NCBI GenBank assembly: GCA_021781835.1
Contig: JAJXWD010000009.1
Location: forward strand, 1 to 64,000
From: Pseudomonadota bacterium
GTDB lineage: Bacteria > Pseudomonadota > Alphaproteobacteria > Acetobacterales > Acetobacteraceae
Reading direction: 5' to 3'
DNA length: 64,000 nt
A model generated the notes under the pieces. It saw only the letters and a list, made by a program, of their open reading frames with translations, was not told the origin of the DNA and searched no databases. The position numbers and the translations under genes were made by a program. The first letter of the stretch is position 1; each line of letters opens with the position of its first letter. Below, piece after piece: positions 35,398 through 42,670 of the stretch.

Positions 35398-36258
35398 TCA
35401 GCTGGCAAACACCACCGTCTTGGTGCCGTTCAATATCACGCGGTTCTCCAGCTGGTAGCGCACCGCGCGGGCCAGCACCCGGCGCTCTATGTCGCGTCCC
35501 TTGCGCACCAGATCATCGGGGGTATCGGCGTGCGAAATCCGCTCCACATCCTGCTCGATGATCGGCCCCTCATCCAGATCGGCGGTCACGTAATGGGCGG
35601 TGGCGCCAATCAGTTTCACGCCCTTGGCATGGGCCTGGTGGTACGGCTTGGCGCCCTTGAAGCCGGGCAGAAAGGAATGGTGGATATTGATGCACCGCCC
35701 CGAGAGTTTCTGGGCCAGCGCGTCCGACAAAATTTGCATATAGCGCGCCAGCACCACCAGATCGGCCCGGCTCTCCTTCACAATCCGCCAGATCTCCGCC
35801 TCCTGCTCCATCTTGGTCGAGCGGGTGATGGGCAGATGGTGAAACGGCATGTCCCCGAAATCGAGCCCGTTCAGCGCCTCGCGCGGGTGGTTCGAGATCA
35901 CCCCCACCGGCATCATCTCCAGCTCGCCGATCCGCCAGCGATACAGCAGGTCCTCCAGGCAATGGTCGAATTTCGAAACCAGCAGCAGCACGCGCTGGGG
36001 CATGCCCTGGTCGTGGATCGCCCAGTTAAAGCCAAACTCCCCGGCAATGGGCGCAAACCCCTCGCGCACCGCGCCAAGCGTCACCGCCCCCAGCAGGTCA
36101 AAGCCGATGCGGGCGAAAAACTTGCCGGTCTCGGCATCGTCAAATTGCTGCGCCTCGCGTATGTCGGCGCCTTGCTGAAACAAATAGGTCGAGACGGCGG
36201 CAACAATCCCCGGGCGGTTGAGGCAGGAGAGGGTCAGGACAAACTGGGCTTTCGACAT
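35398..36258 (-). CDS. purU: Formyltetrahydrofolate deformylase
   Basis: A 286-residue enzyme releasing formate from 10-formyl-THF. An N-terminal ACT domain ([20 protein letters not shown], about residues 5-24) precedes a formyltransferase-fold catalytic domain with the Asn/His/Asp set in ISNHPREAL (about 130), [20 protein letters not shown] (about 205-224) and [13 protein letters not shown] (about 238-250). ATG 36258 is preferred to an ATG 57 bases upstream because GAGG lies seven bases before it and the family begins here. A dispersed repeat starts about 45 bases upstream, so its promoter lies in or beyond the repeat. Confidence 0.94.
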   Translation of the reverse strand: MSKAQFVLTLSCLNRPGIVAAVSTYLFQQGADIREAQQFDDAETGKFFARIGFDLLGAVTLGAVREGFAPIAGEFGFNWAIHDQGMPQRVLLLVSKFDHCLEDLLYRWRIGELEMMPVGVISNHPREALNGLDFGDMPFHHLPITRSTKMEQEAEIWRIVKESRADLVVLARYMQILSDALAQKLSGRCINIHHSFLPGFKGAKPYHQAHAKGVKLIGATAHYVTADLDEGPIIEQDVERISHADTPDDLVRKGRDIERRVLARAVRYQLENRVILNGTKTVVFAS

Positions 36259-36303
36259 TTTGGCGCCTCGGTGAAGCTGGAGTTGCAAAGCTGGTAGCGC
36301 GGG

Positions 36304-36395
36304 AGACGTTGTCACGCACCCGCTCTATATCTTGTTCTGGCGATCAATTTCATTGGTTTAGCTTGAGCTTGTCGACTCCCTCTAAACCAATATCG
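36304..36395 (+). repeat. Dispersed repeat, copy A
   Basis: It consists of a GACGTTGTCACGCACCCGCT half-palindrome, 13 unmatched bases, CGATCAATTTCAT, then TGGTTTAGCTTG and a distal TCTAAACCAATAT that can pair with it. Bases 36344-36395 match copy B (44571-44622) at about 42 of 52 positions by eye, and the ACGCACCCGCTCTA and CGATCAATTTCAT blocks match copy C exactly in inverted orientation. Confidence 0.75.
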
Positions 36396-36420
36396 ATCTA
36401 GCGCGCGCACCGCGCCGCCT

Positions 36421-36720
36421 TCAACCTCGGGCGCGGCAATGGCGCTCGGCGGCCAGCAGCGCAGCGTGCAGCACCCCGGCATAAGAGTGCCCGCAGGCCA
36501 GCGCAATCGGCCCCAGGCTTGGGCTTTGCGCCGCCGAGGACATCCCGCCCTGCTCTTGCCCCGCCTCCAGCTGTGCCTTTTCTGGCCGCACATGGGCACC
36601 GGCGCGCATCACCTCGCCCGCCCTCACCAGCCGCAGCCCCACCAGCGCGGGCCGCGCCCCAGCGCCTCGCGCTGGACATCGGAGTGGTAGATGTTGCGCC
36701 CGAGATTGCCACTCCGCCAT
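36421..36720 (-). pseudogene. Decayed C-terminal remnant of a GcvT/aminomethyltransferase-fold gene
   Basis: The minus strand from about 36660 to 36480 reads ALVGLRLVRAGEVMRAGAHV, then SSAAQSPSLGPIALAC, the pattern of the C-terminal barrel of GcvT-like folate enzymes (LVGL..., R-x-GA-V, TSA-SP-LG-IALA). Upstream in another frame is NLGRNIYHSDVQREALGRGP, which would join it only after a frameshift. There is no start and no N-terminal domain; the fragment is cut off close to the DUF2147 gene and ends at repeat copy A. I read it as a truncated, frameshifted pseudogene. The exact parent subfamily is uncertain. Confidence 0.45.
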
Positions 36721-36743
36721 CCGCTCACGGCCGCGGCCTCACT

Positions 36744-37232
36744 TCAGGTACAAGGGGGAAGCGGGGCGGCCGGGCGTTTCCAGATTTCGGAGCGGCCGAG
36801 CAGCGGGATGCCGATATAGCCGCGCACCGCCAGCGTGCCGTCTCCGGGCAGGGACATCTGGGATTTATAGGTCTTGCCGCCCTCGGGGTCGTAGATCCAG
36901 CCGCCGCCCCAGGAAGCCGGGCCGGTGGGAACGAAATTGCCCAGAATCGGCAGACCGCACAGCAGCCGGTTTTGCAGCGCGGGGTTGGGGTTGTGCACGT
37001 CGGTCTTTTTTTGGCCCTGGGGGGTGAGGGGGTTACGCAGCCATTCGATCTTGCCGCACAGATCGGCGCCACAGGGGGCGATGAGGATGCCGGCCTTGCC
37101 TGAGCCATCGACCCACCAGCCGGTGGGGCTGACCGCCGCGCTTTGCGCCATAACCTTGGTGGCGGGCAGGAACAGCAACAGGCACAGCAGGGCGCCCGCC
37201 GCGGCACGGTTTATGAAATTTTGTGCAGACAC
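36744..37232 (-). CDS. DUF2147 family secreted protein
   Basis: About 162 residues from GTG 37232 (179 if TTG 37283 is used). A Sec signal peptide (AGALLCLLLFLPATKVMAQ) precedes the DUF2147 pattern: GWWVDGSGKAGILIAPCG, LCGKIEWLRNP, NPALQNRLLCGLPILGNF, GGGWIYDPEGGKTYKSQMSL, and GYIGIPLLGRSEIW. The two Cys of APCGADLCGK are conserved in the family and may form a disulfide. Function of the family is unknown; it is periplasmic. The GTG start gives a cleaner signal peptide and has GGGAG upstream. It is divergent from the FadL-type porin. Confidence 0.82.
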   Translation of the reverse strand: MSAQNFINRAAAGALLCLLLFLPATKVMAQSAAVSPTGWWVDGSGKAGILIAPCGADLCGKIEWLRNPLTPQGQKKTDVHNPNPALQNRLLCGLPILGNFVPTGPASWGGGWIYDPEGGKTYKSQMSLPGDGTLAVRGYIGIPLLGRSEIWKRPAAPLPPCT

Positions 37233-37267
37233 TTGTCTTATTACTCCCTTTTTCGTATTTAATATTC

Positions 37268-37281
37268 CGTATACGTCAACC
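37268..37281 (+). promoter_or_regulatory. CGTATAnGTnAA motif upstream of the FadL-type gene (candidate MerR operator 1)
   Basis: CGTATACGTCAACC at this site matches CGTATAGGTTAAGG before the MerR gene (38710-38723) at 10 of 14 positions. It lies 74 bases upstream of the porin start in the AT-rich divergent gap. Shared control by the MerR protein is inferred. Confidence 0.35.
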
Positions 37282-37354
37282 AATAACCGATATTAAAGCC
37301 GTAAGAAAGAGGTGGCGCGACGCATGGCGCCGAATTCACAAGGGGGAAACAGAG

Positions 37355-38647
37355 ATGCGTACAGAAAAACTTGGCCTGCGCAGGGCGCTTTTAACCGGAG
37401 TGGCCGGGTTCGCTGCGATATTGGCCAGCGCGCAGACGGCCCAGGCTTCGGGGTTTGGGCTGCGGGAAGGCAATGCCGACTGGCTCGGCACGGCCTTTGC
37501 CGGTGACGAGGCCAAAGCCTACGACGCTTCAACCGTATGGTCCAACCCCGCCGGCATGGCGCTGCTCAACCAGAACGAGTTCGAGGGCGGGGTCAGCATG
37601 ATCGCGCCTTATATCAAGTTCCACGGCTCGGCCACCGACCCGACCACGGCGCCGGTTACGGGCACGCAGGGCGGCAACGACATTGCCCCGGCGGCCAGCG
37701 GCGCGCTGTTTGGCGTTTATGTGCTCAACCCCGACTGGCGGCTGGGATTTTCGCTGACCGCGCCTTATGGCGAGCGCACCGCCTATCCGTTCAACTGGGT
37801 CGGCAAATATCAAAGCCTGGTCTCCTCGATCACCGACATCAATCTGGGGCTGGCGCTGTCCTACAAGGTCAATCCTAATTTTTCGATCGGGTTCGGGCCG
37901 AATTTCGACTATTTCCAGGCACGCCTGACCCAGGGGCTCTATACGGGTGTCAATTCGCTCTATGGCACCCCGGTTGCCCAGATCAAGGGCAACTCCATCG
38001 GGGTTGGGTATAATGTCGGCGCGCTCTACCAGTTCGACGACGGCACCAGGCTCGGCATCGATTACCGCTCGCGCATCCGCCACAGCATTTACGGCGCGCA
38101 GACCATTGGCGCCCAGGCGGCCTATGGCGGCGCGTTCACGCCTTATGACTCGGCGGCCACCACCTCAATCACCCTGCCCGATTCCGCGAGCATTGCGCTC
38201 TATAAGCAGGTGACCGACCAGCTCGCCCTGATGGGCACCGTGCAGTGGACGGAATGGTCGCTGTTCAAGTCTCTGGCGGTGACGGTGACGAACGGCACGG
38301 GCAATACCACCATTGTCGAGAATTACCGCGATACCTGGATGGCCGCGATCGGCGCCAATTATCAGCTGACCGACCGGATCATGCTCCAGACCGGCTTTGC
38401 CTATGACGAATCGCCCGTGACCGCGGCCTACCGCACCACGCGCGTGCCCGATGCCAACCATTACGATGTGGGTGTTGGCGTGCAATACAAGTTGACTCCC
38501 AACGCAACCATCGCGGCGGCCTATGGGCACGTGTTCACGCCTGGCGGCTCGATCCACAATTCCGCGTCAGCGGCCGCTGGTGCGATTACCGGCAATTATG
38601 ACCTCTCGGACAACAGCGCCACGGTGGGCGTGGATGTGAAATTCTGA
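37355..38647 (+). CDS. FadL/OmpP1/TodX family outer membrane hydrocarbon transporter
   Basis: A 430-residue outer-membrane barrel. The signal peptide (LLTGVAGFAAILASAQTAQA) is followed by the FadL N-terminal hatch SGFGLREGNADWLGTAFAG (about residues 32-50) and DASTVWSNPAGMALL (about 57-71), the NPA element typical of the family. Barrel strands alternate to the end, and the C-terminus NSATVGVDVKF ends in Phe as BAM substrates do. It takes up long-chain fatty acids or other hydrophobics. ATG 37355 has AGGGGG eight bases upstream. A beta-oxidation operon follows, which supports a fatty acid role. Confidence 0.92.
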   Translation: MRTEKLGLRRALLTGVAGFAAILASAQTAQASGFGLREGNADWLGTAFAGDEAKAYDASTVWSNPAGMALLNQNEFEGGVSMIAPYIKFHGSATDPTTAPVTGTQGGNDIAPAASGALFGVYVLNPDWRLGFSLTAPYGERTAYPFNWVGKYQSLVSSITDINLGLALSYKVNPNFSIGFGPNFDYFQARLTQGLYTGVNSLYGTPVAQIKGNSIGVGYNVGALYQFDDGTRLGIDYRSRIRHSIYGAQTIGAQAAYGGAFTPYDSAATTSITLPDSASIALYKQVTDQLALMGTVQWTEWSLFKSLAVTVTNGTGNTTIVENYRDTWMAAIGANYQLTDRIMLQTGFAYDESPVTAAYRTTRVPDANHYDVGVGVQYKLTPNATIAAAYGHVFTPGGSIHNSASAAAGAITGNYDLSDNSATVGVDVKF

Positions 38648-38657
38648 GGATGGCCGG

Positions 38658-38691
38658 TCTCCCGGCCGGGGCAACCGGCCGGGAGAAAAAA
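38658..38691 (+). terminator. Intrinsic terminator of the FadL-type gene
   Basis: A 12-base-pair perfect stem (TCTCCCGGCCGG / CCGGCCGGGAGA) with loop GGCAA is followed by AAAAAATTTTT. It begins 10 bases after the stop codon. Confidence 0.8.
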
Positions 38692-38706
38692 TTTTTGGCT
38701 TTTAGA

Positions 38707-38723
38707 TAACGTATAGGTTAAGG
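38707..38723 (+). promoter_or_regulatory. Palindromic MerR-type operator candidate upstream of the fad operon (operator 2)
   Basis: TAACGTATAGGTTA (38707-38720) is a 14-base inverted repeat with one mismatched pair. MerR proteins bind such dyads in the spacer of their target promoters. It lies 58 bases before the MerR gene and resembles the site before the FadL-type gene. Confidence 0.4.
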
Positions 38724-38781
38724 TGCGACCTGAAAACTGAACCACAAAGCCCGCACGGGCCAGAACGCTAGGGGAGCAGAG

Positions 38782-39177
38782 ATGGCGGCGCAAGACAGGC
38801 TTTATACCGTGACACAGCTGGGCACAGAGCTTGGCGTGACCGCGCGCACGCTGCGCTTTTATGAGGATAAGGGCCTGATCTCGCCCAAGCGCGCGGGCAC
38901 CACGCGCATTTACACCCAGCGCGACCGTGGCCGGATGATCTTGATTTTGCGCGGCAAGCGGCTGGGCTTCAGCCTGCGCGAGATCAAGGAATATTTGGAG
39001 CTTTATGACGCCGACCCGAGCATGAGCCAGCAAAACCGGGCGCTGCTCAAGGCCGTGCGCGCGCGCATAAAACTGCTCGAGGACCAGCGCGTGGCGCTGG
39101 AGCTGACACTGGATGAATTGAGAACCATCGAGGCGCAGGTTGAGGGAATTTTAACCCACCAGCCGGCCCAGACGTAA
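38782..39177 (+). CDS. MerR family regulator of the beta-oxidation operon
   Basis: A 131-residue MerR protein. The N-terminal winged helix reads YTVTQLGTELGVTARTLRFY (about residues 11-30), then EDKGLISPKRAGTTRIYTQR, followed by a dimerisation coiled coil with RGKRLGFSLREIKEYLELYD (about 58-77). There is no Cys-based metal site, so it is not a metal or superoxide sensor. It is the first gene of a cluster with thiolase, FadN-like and acyl-CoA dehydrogenase genes; MerR relatives such as LiuR regulate acyl-CoA catabolism, so an acyl-CoA or pathway ligand is inferred. Confidence 0.88.
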   Translation: MAAQDRLYTVTQLGTELGVTARTLRFYEDKGLISPKRAGTTRIYTQRDRGRMILILRGKRLGFSLREIKEYLELYDADPSMSQQNRALLKAVRARIKLLEDQRVALELTLDELRTIEAQVEGILTHQPAQT

Positions 39178-39224
39178 ATGCCCGCGCCCGAGGGCGCGCG
39201 GACCGCAATTTTTAGGAGAGTTTC

Positions 39225-40361
39225 ATGCAACATACCGTGATCGCGGGCTATGTCCGCTCCCCCTTTACCCTGGCGGCCAAGGGCGCGCTGGCGCGCGTGC
39301 GGCCAGATGATCTGGCGGCGCAGGTGGTGGCCGCGCTGGTGGCGCGCACCCAGGTGGCGGCCGCGGATATCGAGGCGCTGATCATGGGCTGCGCCTTTCC
39401 CGAAGGCGAGCAGGGCTTGAACATCGCGCGGCTGGTGGGGCTGCATGCCGGGCTGCCGCAAAGCGTGGCTGGGTATACGGTCAATCAGTTCTGCGGCTCC
39501 TCGATGCAGGCGGTGCATATCGCGGCCGGGCATATCGCCACCGGCGCGGGCGAGGTGTTTATCGCCGCCGGGGTCGAGAGCATGAGCCGTGTGCCGATGG
39601 GCGGCTTCAACACCATGCCCAACCGGGCGCTGATTGAGAAAGTGCCCGCGGCCTATATGGGCATGGGCGAGACGGCCGAGAATGTGGCGGCGCGCTGGAA
39701 CATTTCGCGCGTTGAGCAGGAGGCGTTTGCGGTGACCAGCCAGCAAAAGGCGGCGGCGGCGATGGCGGACGGGCGGCTGGCCGGCGAGATTGCCCCGATT
39801 GAGAGCAAGACGGGCATTGTGGACCAGGATGGCTGCCCGCGCCCCGATACCACCGCCGAGACGCTGGCCGGGCTCAAACCCGCCTTTAGCGCCAGCGGCA
39901 CGGTGACGGCGGGCACGTCATCGCCGCTCACCGATGGGGCTTCGGCGGTGCTGGTGTGTTCGGAGGCTTATGCGGCGAAGCACGGGCTGCCGGTGCTGGC
40001 GCGGGTGAAGGCCTATGCCTCGGCCGGATGCGCGCCCGAGATTATGGGCATTGGCCCGGTGGCCGCGACCAAGAAGGCGCTGGCGCGCGCGGGGCTGAGC
40101 ATGGGCGATATCGACGTGGTGGAGCTGAACGAGGCGTTTGCCTCGCAGGCGCTCGCCTGCATGCGCGATTTGGGGATTGACCCGGCCAAGGTGAATTTGG
40201 ATGGCGGCGCCATTGCGCTGGGCCACCCGCTGGGCGCCACCGGCGCGCGCATTACCGGCAAGGCGGCCAGCCTGCTGGCGCGCGTGGGCGGCAAATATGC
40301 GCTGGCCACGCAATGCATTGGCGGCGGCCAGGGCATTGCCACCATTTTGGAGCGGGTGTGA
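39225..40361 (+). CDS. Acetyl-CoA acyltransferase (thiolase, FadA-like)
   Basis: A 378-residue thiolase cleaving 3-ketoacyl-CoA. The nucleophilic Cys lies in VNQFCGSSMQAVHIAAGHI (Cys near residue 88), GMGETAENVA near 145 is typical, the His is in GGAIALGHPLGATGARI (about 328-344), and the second catalytic Cys is in CIGGGQGIA (about 366). AGGAG is nine bases before the ATG. Its stop TGA shares a base with the ATG of the fusion enzyme gene. It catalyses the last step of the fatty acid cycle encoded here. Confidence 0.94.
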   Translation: MQHTVIAGYVRSPFTLAAKGALARVRPDDLAAQVVAALVARTQVAAADIEALIMGCAFPEGEQGLNIARLVGLHAGLPQSVAGYTVNQFCGSSMQAVHIAAGHIATGAGEVFIAAGVESMSRVPMGGFNTMPNRALIEKVPAAYMGMGETAENVAARWNISRVEQEAFAVTSQQKAAAAMADGRLAGEIAPIESKTGIVDQDGCPRPDTTAETLAGLKPAFSASGTVTAGTSSPLTDGASAVLVCSEAYAAKHGLPVLARVKAYASAGCAPEIMGIGPVAATKKALARAGLSMGDIDVVELNEAFASQALACMRDLGIDPAKVNLDGGAIALGHPLGATGARITGKAASLLARVGGKYALATQCIGGGQGIATILERV

Positions 40362-42658
40362 TGGCCATGTTCAACAAGATTGCCGTGATTGGCGCCGGCA
40401 CCATGGGCGCCCAGATTGCCGCGCACTGTGCCAATGCCGGCGCGGAGGTGCTGCTGCTTGATATTGTGCCCCCGGGAGCGGCCAACCGCAACGCGCTGGC
40501 CGAGGGCGCGCTGGCCAAGCTGCGCAAGACCGAGCCGGCGGCGTTTATGTCGGACGACGCGGGCAAGCGCGTGAGCGTTGGCAATATCGAGGATGATTTG
40601 TGGAAGCTCGCCGAGAGCGACTGGATTGTGGAAGCCATTATCGAGCGGCTGGATTTGAAGCAGGCGCTTTATGGCAAGATCGACGCGGTGATGAAGGAGG
40701 GCGCGGTGGTGTCTTCGAACACCTCGACCATTCCGTTGAGCGCGCTCACCGCGGGAGTGAGCGAGCGGTTCCGGCGCGGGTTCTGCATTACGCATTTCTT
40801 CAATCCGCCGCGCTATATGCGGCTGCTGGAGCTGGTGAGCGCGCCCGAGACCGATAAGGCGCGCGTGGACGATTTGGCCCGGTTTATTGATGTGCGGCTG
40901 GGCAAGAGCGTGGTGCGGGCGAAAGACAGCCCCGGCTTTATCGCCAACCGGCTGGGCGTTTACTGGCTGCAGGGCGCGGTGGTGGAGGCGGCCAAGGCTG
41001 GGCTCGATGTGGAGGTGGCGGATGCGCTGATCGGCCGGCCGTTTGGTATCCCCAAGACCGGGGTGTTTGGGCTTGTCGATCTGGTGGGGCTGGATTTGAT
41101 GCCTCACATTAATGCCAGCCTCGCCGCCACCCTGCCCGCTGACGATGCGTTTCATGCGTTGAATGTGAAGCTGCCGGTGATCGAGAGGATGATCGCGGGG
41201 GGGTATACGGGGCGCAAGGGCAAAGGCGGGTTTTATGCCCGTGGCGCCGATAAGAGCCGGGTGGCGATCGATCTTATCAGCGGCGAATACCGGCCGGTGC
41301 GCAAGCCCGACGTGGCGGAAGCCAAGGCGCGCGACCTGAAGGTGATTTTTGAAGGCACAACCCCCGAGGCCAGATATGGCGCCACCGTGATGGGGCGCAC
41401 GCTGGCTTATGCGGCCTCGCTCATTCCCACGGCCGCCGAGCGGATCACCGATATCGATGAGGCGATGAAGCTTGGCTATAACTGGGCGAAGGGGCCGTTT
41501 GAGCTGATCGACCAGCTTGGCGCCGGGTGGTTTGCCGGCTGGCTGGAACGCCAGGGCATGACCGTGCCGCCCGTGCTGGAGGCCGCGCGGGGCAAGAGAT
41601 TTTACGAGGTGCGGGACGGCCGGCTGCTGGCGCTGCACGAGGGCGCGCTGACCCCGGTGACGCGCCCAGACGGCGTGCTGCTGCTCGCAGACATTAAGCG
41701 CGCGCAGAAGCCCTTGCTGAAAAACGCCTCGGCGGCGTTGTGGGACATTGGCGATGGGGTGGAATGTTTCGAATTCACCTCGAAGAGCAATTCGCTCGAT
41801 CTGGCCATTATGGAGTTGTTGGGTCAGGCGATCGCGCGGCGGCCCAAGGCGCTGGTTATTCATAATGAGGGGCGGAATTTCTCGGTGGGCGCCAATCTGG
41901 GGCTGGCTTTGCTGGCCGCCAACGTGGCGGCGTGGAGCGAGATCGAGACGCTGATCAAGACCGGGCAGGAGACCTATAAGGCCCTGAAATACGCGCCCTT
42001 CCCCGTGGTGGCCGCGCCGAGCGGCATGGCGCTGGGCGGCGGGTGCGAGATTTTGCTGCACGCGGACGCCATTCAGGCCCATGCCGAGCTTTATGCCGGG
42101 CTGGTGGAGGCCGGCGTGGGGCTGATTCCGGGATGGGGCGGCTGCAAGGAGATGCTGGCGCGCTTTGGCGCCCATAAGCGCCTGCCGCGCGGCCCGATGC
42201 CGGGGCCGGTGAAGGTGTTTGAGATGATCTCGACCGCTTATGTCTCGAAATCGGCCGCGCAGGCACAGGCCGCGCTGATTTTGCGCGAGGGCGATGAGGT
42301 GACCATGAACCGCGACCGGCTGCTGTTTGACGCCAAGCAAAAGGCGCTGGCCCTGGCGGAAAATTATACCCCGCCCGAGCCGCCGAAATTCCGGCTGCCC
42401 GGCGAGGCCGGGGCGGCGGCTTTTGGGCTGGCGGTGCGCGATTTTCACGCCAAGGGCATGGCCACGGAGTACGACGTGGTGGTGGCCGGTGAGCTGGGCA
42501 CCATCCTCTCGGGCGGCACCGCCGACCCGACCGAGGAGGTGGATGAGGATTTTGTGCTGGCGCTGGAACGGGCCGGTTTCATGCGGCTGGTGAAGCGCGA
42601 GGGCACGCTCGCGCGCGTCGAGCACATGCTCACCGCCGGCAAGCCGCTGCGCAATTAA
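40361..42658 (+). CDS. 3-hydroxyacyl-CoA dehydrogenase/enoyl-CoA hydratase fusion, FadN-like
   Basis: A 765-residue bifunctional enzyme. The NAD-binding dehydrogenase comes first: KIAVIGAGTMGAQIAAHCAN (about residues 5-24), SSNTSTIPLSAL, and the catalytic His in CITHFFNPPRYMRLLELV. A second HAD domain follows (GYTGRKGKGGFYA). The crotonase domain comes last (about 490-690) with NFSVGANLGLALL and AAPSGMALGGGCEILLHADA. This order is reversed relative to E. coli FadB and matches Bacillus FadN. The hydratase loop Glu region reads LVEAGVGLIPGWGGCKEM. It starts one base inside the thiolase stop. Confidence 0.93.
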   Translation: MAMFNKIAVIGAGTMGAQIAAHCANAGAEVLLLDIVPPGAANRNALAEGALAKLRKTEPAAFMSDDAGKRVSVGNIEDDLWKLAESDWIVEAIIERLDLKQALYGKIDAVMKEGAVVSSNTSTIPLSALTAGVSERFRRGFCITHFFNPPRYMRLLELVSAPETDKARVDDLARFIDVRLGKSVVRAKDSPGFIANRLGVYWLQGAVVEAAKAGLDVEVADALIGRPFGIPKTGVFGLVDLVGLDLMPHINASLAATLPADDAFHALNVKLPVIERMIAGGYTGRKGKGGFYARGADKSRVAIDLISGEYRPVRKPDVAEAKARDLKVIFEGTTPEARYGATVMGRTLAYAASLIPTAAERITDIDEAMKLGYNWAKGPFELIDQLGAGWFAGWLERQGMTVPPVLEAARGKRFYEVRDGRLLALHEGALTPVTRPDGVLLLADIKRAQKPLLKNASAALWDIGDGVECFEFTSKSNSLDLAIMELLGQAIARRPKALVIHNEGRNFSVGANLGLALLAANVAAWSEIETLIKTGQETYKALKYAPFPVVAAPSGMALGGGCEILLHADAIQAHAELYAGLVEAGVGLIPGWGGCKEMLARFGAHKRLPRGPMPGPVKVFEMISTAYVSKSAAQAQAALILREGDEVTMNRDRLLFDAKQKALALAENYTPPEPPKFRLPGEAGAAAFGLAVRDFHAKGMATEYDVVVAGELGTILSGGTADPTEEVDEDFVLALERAGFMRLVKREGTLARVEHMLTAGKPLRN

Positions 42659-42670
42659 AGGAGCGAGAAA

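Noticed and set aside
36439-36690. An 83-codon plus-strand frame between purU and the DUF2147 gene
   Set aside because: The opposite strand shows GcvT-like residues; the plus-strand translation is Arg/Pro/His-rich without motifs, as expected of a shadow frame.
36260-37350. Replication origin at the skew switch
   Set aside because: No DnaA box cluster, dnaA, parAB, gidA or hemE nearby; a rearrangement at a repeat explains the local features better, although a whole-replicon skew plot would be needed to exclude it.
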